In this document: positions 58,481-64,000 of the stretch, one piece after another | Position numbering within the stretch: position 1 is the stretch's first letter | Layout of the letters: each line of letters starts with the position of its first letter | Assembly: GCF_000331305.1 (NCBI RefSeq) | Contig: NZ_KB217478.1 | Span: forward strand, 6,063,646 to 6,127,645 | DNA from: Calothrix sp. PCC 7103 | Lineage (GTDB): Bacteria; Cyanobacteriota; Cyanobacteriia; Cyanobacteriales; Nostocaceae | Direction: 5' to 3' | Length of the DNA stretch: 64,000 bases | Notes under the pieces: generated by a model | Databases searched by the model: none | What the model was told of the DNA's origin: nothing | Seen by the model: the letters and a program-made list of their open reading frames with translations, nothing else | Made by a program: the position numbers and the translations under genes

Positions 58481-59775
58481 AGGTTCAAAGCTACCCTACT
58501 GACCTTGGTCAGGACAAGTCCTAACTGTGTCGCTACTTTCTTGGCAATGTTTATTGCTCCGTTGCAATCCGAATTAACAATTAATCCAGATTTTGTCTTA
58601 TACTGTCCGCGTGGATATCTGATTCCTGAAAACTCGTACTTTTCGGGTTTTTCACCGTATTTCGGCACTAAATCGTTATCAAGAAAAGATGCCTTTGAGG
58701 TATAAGCTTCTTCAGTCAGTGTTAAAACAATTCCATATTCTGAACAAAGTTGTTTTAACCGTTCAATTAATCGACCTGTTGGGATTGGAACAAAGTTTTG
58801 GTTTCCACGCTTGCCCATGTTAGAACCATTTTTTTGACCTTCATTCCAGCCAATAATGATGTTCCCAATTCCATCATTTAGACAGCGATTAATAATGAAT
58901 CTAGCTGCTTTATTAATACCATCACGAATCTGGTTATTACGTTTTAGCTGGATACGGTCAAGGTTTGCATCCCAATAAAAGTTCGGTTTACCTTCCTTGT
59001 ACTTGGCAACGAGTCGGGAATAATTTTGATTAATTGATTTAAGCTTTCTACCATCAATAATAAAACTTTTCCCAAGCGTTGAGACTCCAGTTAACCAATT
59101 AGTTCCGCCGTGGTCAAAGCTCCAAGCTTGAGAATAATCAAGATTTGGGTTTTTCTTTACAGGCTCCTTCCCATCATCAATTACCCAATCAATCCATAAT
59201 TGACCGTAATTAGGACGTATTGTCACTTCTCGAACCTGCTCATGATTTATAAAATCAGGTATTTGAAGTTTAATGTCACAAATTAAGTCTGGTTTACAAG
59301 TTTTGCTTACAGATGGTTTCAAATAACCATCTTTATAACTTAAAGCTTGTTTTGGGAATGTAACAGCAGCAAGTCCACCTTTTTTACGGTATCCAGGTAA
59401 TAAAGGTCTATTTACTTCTCCTTGATAATAAAGTTGAACCAAACTGTTGTAACTAGTAATTGATTCTCCTACAGATTTCAATACCTGTTGTGCTGATTGT
59501 GCCGCAAGGGCTTTGTAGTGTTTATTATCCTTTAAAACTTTGTCAAGTTCATTGTAATTAACACTACAGAAATAAATTTTCCACCCCTTCAGCAATTCAT
59601 CTTCATTCCAATAAGTCGTAAATGCGTCACCCTTTGATTCAAGAAAACTGTAATGAGTTTGTCGGACATAATAAATGGCACAGTTTATCAAACTGTTTGC
59701 TTCTTCGCATTGGTAAATCCAGTATTGCTGCTCCATATCATTGAAAGTAGCTTTGACTGGTACAGTTCTAAACAA
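58387..59775 (-). CDS. tnpB: TnpB-like RNA-guided nuclease
   Basis: 462 residues. RuvC-type residues: SFDHGGTNWL (Asp near 221), GNIIIGWNEGQK (Glu near 312) and VNSDCNGAINIAKK (Asp near 403). The usual CxxC...CxxC zinc ribbon before the last Asp is absent; instead TEEAYTSKASFLDND, typical of a zinc-less TnpB subgroup, is present. TnpB cuts DNA next to a short target motif and aids persistence of the element. The frame is full length. Confidence 0.93.
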   Translation of the reverse strand: MFRTVPVKATFNDMEQQYWIYQCEEANSLINCAIYYVRQTHYSFLESKGDAFTTYWNEDELLKGWKIYFCSVNYNELDKVLKDNKHYKALAAQSAQQVLKSVGESITSYNSLVQLYYQGEVNRPLLPGYRKKGGLAAVTFPKQALSYKDGYLKPSVSKTCKPDLICDIKLQIPDFINHEQVREVTIRPNYGQLWIDWVIDDGKEPVKKNPNLDYSQAWSFDHGGTNWLTGVSTLGKSFIIDGRKLKSINQNYSRLVAKYKEGKPNFYWDANLDRIQLKRNNQIRDGINKAARFIINRCLNDGIGNIIIGWNEGQKNGSNMGKRGNQNFVPIPTGRLIERLKQLCSEYGIVLTLTEEAYTSKASFLDNDLVPKYGEKPEKYEFSGIRYPRGQYKTKSGLIVNSDCNGAINIAKKVATQLGLVLTKVSRVALNLPQRCDVFRDLSRKYRRKTLRSADLSHEATS

Positions 59776-59843
59776 CTAGCATCACCTCCTGTTGTTTAGT
59801 ATAATGGCTACAATATACAAAAACAACTAAGTTTTATTAAATT

Positions 59844-60257
59844 ATGGCTAAACTCGCACCGACTGATTACGAATACAGACGTACAGAGAATTCCGTATCC
59901 TCAATCAATTACCATTTTGTGTTTGTGCCAAAAAGACGCAGACCGGTGTTGGTAAAGGATGTGGCTCGCAGGTTGCAGGAAATAATATTTGGACTAGTCA
60001 CAGAACATAACTGGAAATTAATTGCATTAGAGATAATGCCAGACCATGTTCACTTCTTTATAAATGCTCCTACTGATGAAGCTCCATCTCAAATTGCAAA
60101 GTGGGTAAAGGCACGAGCTGCAAGCATGTTAAGAAAAGAATTTCCAGAGCTTAAAAAGTTACCAAACTTGTGGACTCCCACATACTTTGTTGCGACCACT
60201 GGACAAGTAAGTACTGAAGTTGTAAAGAAATACATAGAAAATCAAAGAGGGAAATAA
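59844..60257 (+). CDS. tnpA: IS200/IS605 transposase TnpA
   Basis: 137 residues, Y1 HUH transposase. His pair in MPDHVHFFINAP (about 68-70) and the catalytic Tyr in VVKKYIENQRGK (Y130). Divergent from tnpB with 68 bases between the starts. It performs single-strand excision and insertion. Confidence 0.96.
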   Translation: MAKLAPTDYEYRRTENSVSSINYHFVFVPKRRRPVLVKDVARRLQEIIFGLVTEHNWKLIALEIMPDHVHFFINAPTDEAPSQIAKWVKARAASMLRKEFPELKKLPNLWTPTYFVATTGQVSTEVVKKYIENQRGK

Positions 60258-60466
60258 TACAACAGGTTAAAACAATAACGCGTCGAACTTCATCCCCAGT
60301 TTAAAAACATGGGGTTCTCGTTCTCCCTCTCTTTTTTGATAGGTAATTATTAGTGCCCATAAAGGTAACTTCTTACTTTATGCATAATCTCAGGTCATAC
60401 TTACTACTGATGAAAATATTTGTAAAACCTGTTCAAATGTATAAAGCGTAGCTAAATTGTACGATT

Positions 60467-61558
60467 ATGACTCAGCAGGTTTTAATTCTCGGTGGACGAG
60501 GAAGGATTGGTAGTAAAGTTGCTTTGGATATTGTCGATCATACTGAGGCGGAGGTAACTATTACTGGGCGTAGTCCTGCTACGAAACCATTGGATGGGCG
60601 CCTGCAATTTTTACTATTAGATTTAGCTGAAGATGATAAGCTACGCGCAGCTATATCTAATTCAAATATTGTTGTTCACTGTGCTGGTCCATTTCACTAT
60701 CGCGATGCGAAAGTTCTTAAATACTGTATTGAGCATGGTGTAAATTATCTTGATGTTAGTGACCATCGCTCTTTTACTATTAAAGCTTTAAAATATCACA
60801 AAGATGCTGTAGCAGCAGGTGTAACCGCTATTGTTAATACTGGTATATTCCCTGGTATATCCAACAGTATGGTGCGCCATAACATCGAACAATTTGATAC
60901 AGCAGAAACAATTCATTTGAGCTATTTAGTTGCTGGTTCGGGTGGCGCCGGCATAACCGTAATGCGAACAACTTTTTTAGGTTTGCAAAATCCTTTCGAT
61001 GCTTGGATTGATGGACAATGGCAAGTCGTTAAGCCTTATAGTCAGCGTGAAGCTGTCGAATTTCCAAAGCCATACGGACGTAGTGGGGTGTACTGGTTCG
61101 ATATGCCAGAAACTTTTACTCTACCTAAAGCTTTTCCTACCATCAAAAATGTAATTACTAAGTTTGGCTCGGTTCCTGACTTTTATAACCACTTAACTTG
61201 GATAGCTGCCAATATTTTTCCTAAGTCCTGGATACAAAGCAAGTTTGGTGTTGAGTTTCTATCGAATGTTAGCCACAAAATGACTGATGTTACCGATAAC
61301 TTTAGTGGTATCGGTGTTGCAGTACGTTCGGAAGTTAGCGGTATCAAAGACGGAAAAAATGCTACTTATTGCTCAACTTTAGTACATAACAACACCGCAA
61401 TCGCATCAGGCGCCGGAACTGGCAGCATTGCTCAGTTATTGCTTGACGGGTATAGCAAACCTGGTGTTTACCCAGTCGAAGAAGCATTACCGACATCTTT
61501 ATTTGAACAAACAATGCACAGTCGAAAAATTAATATTGATTATAATTGGCTACCATAA
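60467..61558 (+). CDS. Saccharopine dehydrogenase-like NAD(P)-binding protein
   Basis: 363 residues. The N-terminal Rossmann loop is VLILGGRGRIGSKVALDI, with VVHCAGPFHYRDAKVLKYC and GVNYLDVSDHRSF as in the saccharopine dehydrogenase/NADP-binding family; the C-terminal catalytic part is distinct. Such proteins in cyanobacteria act in diverse reductions. The location next to the crtO region may be incidental, since an IS event has altered this border. Substrate unknown. Confidence 0.8.
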   Translation: MTQQVLILGGRGRIGSKVALDIVDHTEAEVTITGRSPATKPLDGRLQFLLLDLAEDDKLRAAISNSNIVVHCAGPFHYRDAKVLKYCIEHGVNYLDVSDHRSFTIKALKYHKDAVAAGVTAIVNTGIFPGISNSMVRHNIEQFDTAETIHLSYLVAGSGGAGITVMRTTFLGLQNPFDAWIDGQWQVVKPYSQREAVEFPKPYGRSGVYWFDMPETFTLPKAFPTIKNVITKFGSVPDFYNHLTWIAANIFPKSWIQSKFGVEFLSNVSHKMTDVTDNFSGIGVAVRSEVSGIKDGKNATYCSTLVHNNTAIASGAGTGSIAQLLLDGYSKPGVYPVEEALPTSLFEQTMHSRKINIDYNWLP

Positions 61559-62104
61559 TTGTGGTACATGCATACAAAATGTACATTTCTAATGTGAATT
61601 TCATAAGTTTTACTTATATAAATATTTATTACCAAATTACTGATTTGATTAAAATTAAATTTGAATAATTTTTGGTGATTTACCAAAAATATTAATCTTA
61701 TATGTATAGATTATCACATGTAACTCATTTTAGTAATAAAACTTTATGTATATTGTAAAGTTAATCATTAAAGAGCTTAAGAAAAGCTAAAATTGTAAGA
61801 ATTACAACTGATTTCACGCTATAAGAGTATTTGATGATAATAAACTTTTTTGGTTGTTATGTTGTAAATGCCTATTTGTGCGTAACTGTGTGAGTCCTAA
61901 CTTTGATAATTCATAGTACACTTTGTTTACAGCAAATAGCTTAATTGCGAGGATAAATTATTAAAACGCAACAACCTGATAAGTGATTCGAGCCTATTTG
62001 AATTAATTAGTAATGCGTGCTCTTGAGAAAAACTAGTTTATTCGGCAAGTAAAGCAGGCTAGTTTTACCTTTTAATTACTTTTTATTATGTTGAATTAAT
62101 TGAT
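61559..62104. other. Long AT-rich intergenic region
   Basis: 546 bases without a gene on either strand. No repeat of families 1 or 2. It should hold the promoter of the receiver gene; I see no distinctive element. Confidence 0.5.
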
Positions 62105-62557
62105 ATGCAGTGTAAATGCTGTACTGAGTATAATGTTGTGGCAAACAGTAGTTGTGATTATGAATCAACCTTAGATCGATCTAAAGTGTTGATTTTAGTC
62201 ATTGATAACGATGAAGATAATTTGGAATTGACATCTAAGCTAATTAGTTATTATGGCTTTCAAGTTATGACAGCCACAAATAGTCTAAAAGGTTTGGAGC
62301 TTTTTAAAAAATACCAGCCAGCAATTGTAGTCTCAGAGCTAATGCTCCCCGATGTTGATGGCATTGGTTTTGCTACATGTATAAGAGCAGGCGCCAACGA
62401 AACTCCTATAATTGCTTTAACTACTTTACCAAGTCATTTATTTTACGAACAAACTTTGAAGGCTGGTTTTAATGCCTATATTGAGAAACCATTTGAGTTT
62501 GAAACTTTAGAGCATGTACTTACTCGTTGTTTGAATTTATTACCTTCTCTCTCTTGA
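62105..62557 (+). CDS. Receiver-domain protein with Glu at the phosphorylation site
   Basis: 150 residues. A Cys-rich start (MQCKCCTEYN), then a single receiver domain (about 27-145) beginning VLILVIDNDEDNLELTSKL. The normal phospho-Asp position is Glu78 (VVSELMLPDVDG), and one of the acidic pair is Asn (DN for DD). The conserved Thr (ALTTLP) and Lys (YIEKPF) remain. Glu can mimic phospho-Asp, so this may be a locked or pseudo-receiver. No output domain or kinase nearby. Its last 38 bases overlap the convergent DUF2294 gene. Confidence 0.88.
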   Translation: MQCKCCTEYNVVANSSCDYESTLDRSKVLILVIDNDEDNLELTSKLISYYGFQVMTATNSLKGLELFKKYQPAIVVSELMLPDVDGIGFATCIRAGANETPIIALTTLPSHLFYEQTLKAGFNAYIEKPFEFETLEHVLTRCLNLLPSLS

Positions 62558-62942
62558 CTTTAGGAATAGATTCGGGGTCACGAATCGATGGTATATTACT
62601 TAAGACGGCAATAATGCCAGAGACATCTTTTCTCAAATCGCTGTTTATTAAGATTGTATCTACCCTAGTTCCAAGTATTTCTTCGAGTATTGCTTGTAAT
62701 AAAGGTTTTATTTCAATATCAAGTTGATCCCGGAGTTGATAGGCAAACTCTGGATGTTGACTCTCTAATAATAAACGCTCAGATGGAGTAATGATTCTTT
62801 CGAGAACCATTGCCAGTTTTTCGTCGAAGAACTGGCATGTTATTCTCTCAGGACGGCGCCCAATTTTTTCAAAGTAAAAAGCTTGTAACTTTTGCGAGAG
62901 ATTTCGTTCAAGTTGTCCGCGCGTTATATCTGATGCAGCCAT
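62520..62942 (-). CDS. DUF2294 protein
   Basis: 140 residues. The pattern RGQLERNLSQKLQAFYFEKI, then ITCQFFDEKLAMVLERIITP, and a middle with FAYQLRDQLDIEIKPLLQAI matches the DUF2294 family, whose members are often linked to sodium/proton transport or unknown. The antiporter gene lies 83 bases upstream-downstream on the same strand. 3' end overlaps the receiver gene. Confidence 0.75.
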   Translation of the reverse strand: MAASDITRGQLERNLSQKLQAFYFEKIGRRPERITCQFFDEKLAMVLERIITPSERLLLESQHPEFAYQLRDQLDIEIKPLLQAILEEILGTRVDTILINSDLRKDVSGIIAVLSNIPSIRDPESIPKVKREKVINSNNE

Positions 62943-63024
62943 ATGATTTAGGTAAATTATTTGTAATAACTGGAATTAGTGCAAGGAAAAATCAATAGTA
63001 CTTCCCCTATAATGCTATTTTGAT

Positions 63025-64000
63025 TTACTCAAATTCATCTATCGTAGCCGGCATTTGTTTTTTAGGTTTTTTGACAGCAACATCGCGTTCGTACCAGTTC
63101 ATTAGTGGCGTAGAGCTTACACCATGTATGATTACAGAAATTACAATAACAGTGTAAGTTATCCAAGCTATTTGTTCGCCAAGTTCATCCTTTAGACCGT
63201 TGCCAAAAGCATAAGCAAGGTAATATAGCGAACCAACACCACGAATTCCAAACCACCCCAACAATAACCGCGTGCGTCCATCCATTTTACGATTAGAAGC
63301 TGGGGAGCGCATACCAATCGTGCTGACCCAAGTACCTAAAGGTCTTATCAGCAAAAATAGTAATATTGTAACTATCAATGATTGAACAGCATAATTCACC
63401 ATTGGTTGTACTAATAATATAGTACCCAGTACTAATATAGTACCAATCTCTAATAACTTTTCGATACGCTCAATAAATTCCAACTGTGCTAGTGGTTTTT
63501 CAGGATTTCTGTAGCTGCGTTGAACTACTAATCCTGCAACAAACACAGCTAAAAAACCATATCCATTCACAATTTCTGTTAAAGCATAAGTTATTAAAAT
63601 TGTCCCGAACGCCACAAAATCTTCCATTAAACTATCGGCAGGACGCATACGCTGTATTTTACGGTCAACCCAAACAACAGCTCTGGCAACAATGATACCC
63701 ATTACAATACCTGCCAATATTGCCCATATTAAATCAACTAAAACCCAGTTTTTTAACCAATTATTCCAATTATTATCTTTGAGTGCATGAATTGCAAAAT
63801 AAACGAAAGGAAAAGCTAAAGCATCATTTAGACCACCTTCTGATGTCAAACCAAAACGTAATTCATCTCTATCTTTAACATCTGTTAGCTGTACCTCTGA
63901 TGCTAGTACTGGGTCTGTCGGCGCCAAAATGGCTCCCAATAATATAGCTCCTGCCCAGTCCATTCCCAAAATATACTTACTAACTAAAGCAATTGCAAAA
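63025..64000 (-). CDS. CPA1-family Na+/H+ antiporter, 5' end outside the window
   Basis: About 325 codons of the C-terminal part, with the frame open to the right edge. Membrane helices with ILLGAILAPTDPVLASEVQL (the conserved PTDPV), RFGLTSEGGLNDALAFP and ALTEIVNGYGFLAVFVAGLV are CPA1 hallmarks, including the Asp of the ND-like site in GGLNDA. Exchanges Na+ or K+ for H+. C-terminal tail basic (KKPKKQMP). Incomplete only because of the window edge. Confidence 0.95.
   Translation of the reverse strand, partial: FAIALVSKYILGMDWAGAILLGAILAPTDPVLASEVQLTDVKDRDELRFGLTSEGGLNDALAFPFVYFAIHALKDNNWNNWLKNWVLVDLIWAILAGIVMGIIVARAVVWVDRKIQRMRPADSLMEDFVAFGTILITYALTEIVNGYGFLAVFVAGLVVQRSYRNPEKPLAQLEFIERIEKLLEIGTILVLGTILLVQPMVNYAVQSLIVTILLFLLIRPLGTWVSTIGMRSPASNRKMDGRTRLLLGWFGIRGVGSLYYLAYAFGNGLKDELGEQIAWITYTVIVISVIIHGVSSTPLMNWYERDVAVKKPKKQMPATIDEFE

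Larger units (their letters stand above)
58349..60325. mobile_element. IS200/IS605-family element with divergent tnpB and tnpA
   Basis: About 1.98 kb. Hairpin ends are visible: CCTCC-TGTTGAAACA-TGGAGG near 58359-58379 and CCCCAGTTTAAAAACATGGGG near 60293-60313. The left boundary is set by loss of crtO homology near 58348; the right is approximate. No terminal inverted repeats or target duplication, as expected for single-strand transposition. It has no GGCGCC site, unlike the flanking DNA. Confidence 0.85.

Overview
The window is chromosomal DNA of a filamentous, probably heterocyst-forming cyanobacterium (Nostocales type). The evidence is a complete phycobilisome core operon with a four-linker-repeat ApcE, the seven-gene cyanobacterial ATP synthase cluster, a one-piece tmRNA whose tag ANNIVKFARKDALVAA is of cyanobacterial type, a CcbP-like calcium-binding protein, CrtO-type carotenoid ketolases and an ABA4-like protein. 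Base composition is AT-rich. The genus cannot be named from the sequence. The usual cyanobacterial iterated octamer HIP1 (GCGATCGC) was not seen. Instead the hexamer palindrome GGCGCC occurs about once per 650 bases (roughly 99 by hand count), far above chance.

Layout. 1-2.4 kb: edge of a secreted protein gene, a YhcG/DUF1016 nuclease remnant, and a secreted GHL10-like glycosidase. 2.8-6.1 kb: a DUF6875-like protein and a one-module NRPS-like enzyme (adenylation, carrier, thioesterase). 6.3-7.25 kb: three decayed genes (aldo/keto reductase, zinc-type oxidoreductase, LysR). 7.4-16.4 kb: an accessory island with a ParE-type toxin-antitoxin pair, a two-gene NTPase system (P-loop ATPase plus TPR/nSTAND/WD40 protein), a Fic enzyme flanked by direct repeats, a Uma2 nuclease, and a protein with two HNH-like modules next to tmRNA. 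16.5-23.1 kb: ssrA and the ATP synthase operon atpI-B-E-G-F-H-A-C, all on the minus strand. 23.3-25.3 kb: a small ORF, a methyltransferase and a small secreted protein.

25.8-31.2 kb: apcE, apcA, apcB, apcC. 31.4-38.6 kb: FtsW, a Uma2 nuclease, the cytochrome c system II pair CcdA/Ccs1, a peptidoglycan-binding SPOR protein and an SGNH esterase. 38.9-45.6 kb: a minus-strand four-gene operon for a VWA protein, a very large tubulin/FtsZ-like protein, a MotA/TolQ-like channel with a coiled-coil tail, and an OmpA/MotB-like partner. This is the most interesting system here; it resembles both the predicted FtsZ-like/VWA/OmpA membrane-remodelling systems and the ZorAB motor of Zorya defence. 45.8-53.4 kb: U32 peptidase, patatin, CcbP-like protein, DUF6263-like protein, ribokinase and nucleoside hydrolase. 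53.5-61.6 kb: ABA4-like protein, NUDIX hydrolase, intact crtO, a PD-(D/E)XK-like protein, and a second crtO copy cut off by an IS200/IS605 element (divergent tnpA/tnpB), then a saccharopine-dehydrogenase-like protein. 62.1-64 kb: a degenerate receiver protein, a DUF2294 protein and a CPA1 antiporter running off the edge.

The window is full of small palindromic repeats. One 28-bp family (GTAGAGAC...GTCTCTAC) lies between ATP synthase genes, inside a MITE-like element, and twice inside the U32 peptidase coding sequence. A second family (GGAACGGGC...GCCCGTTCC) lies at many gene ends. No CRISPR array and no canonical tRNA gene were recognised.
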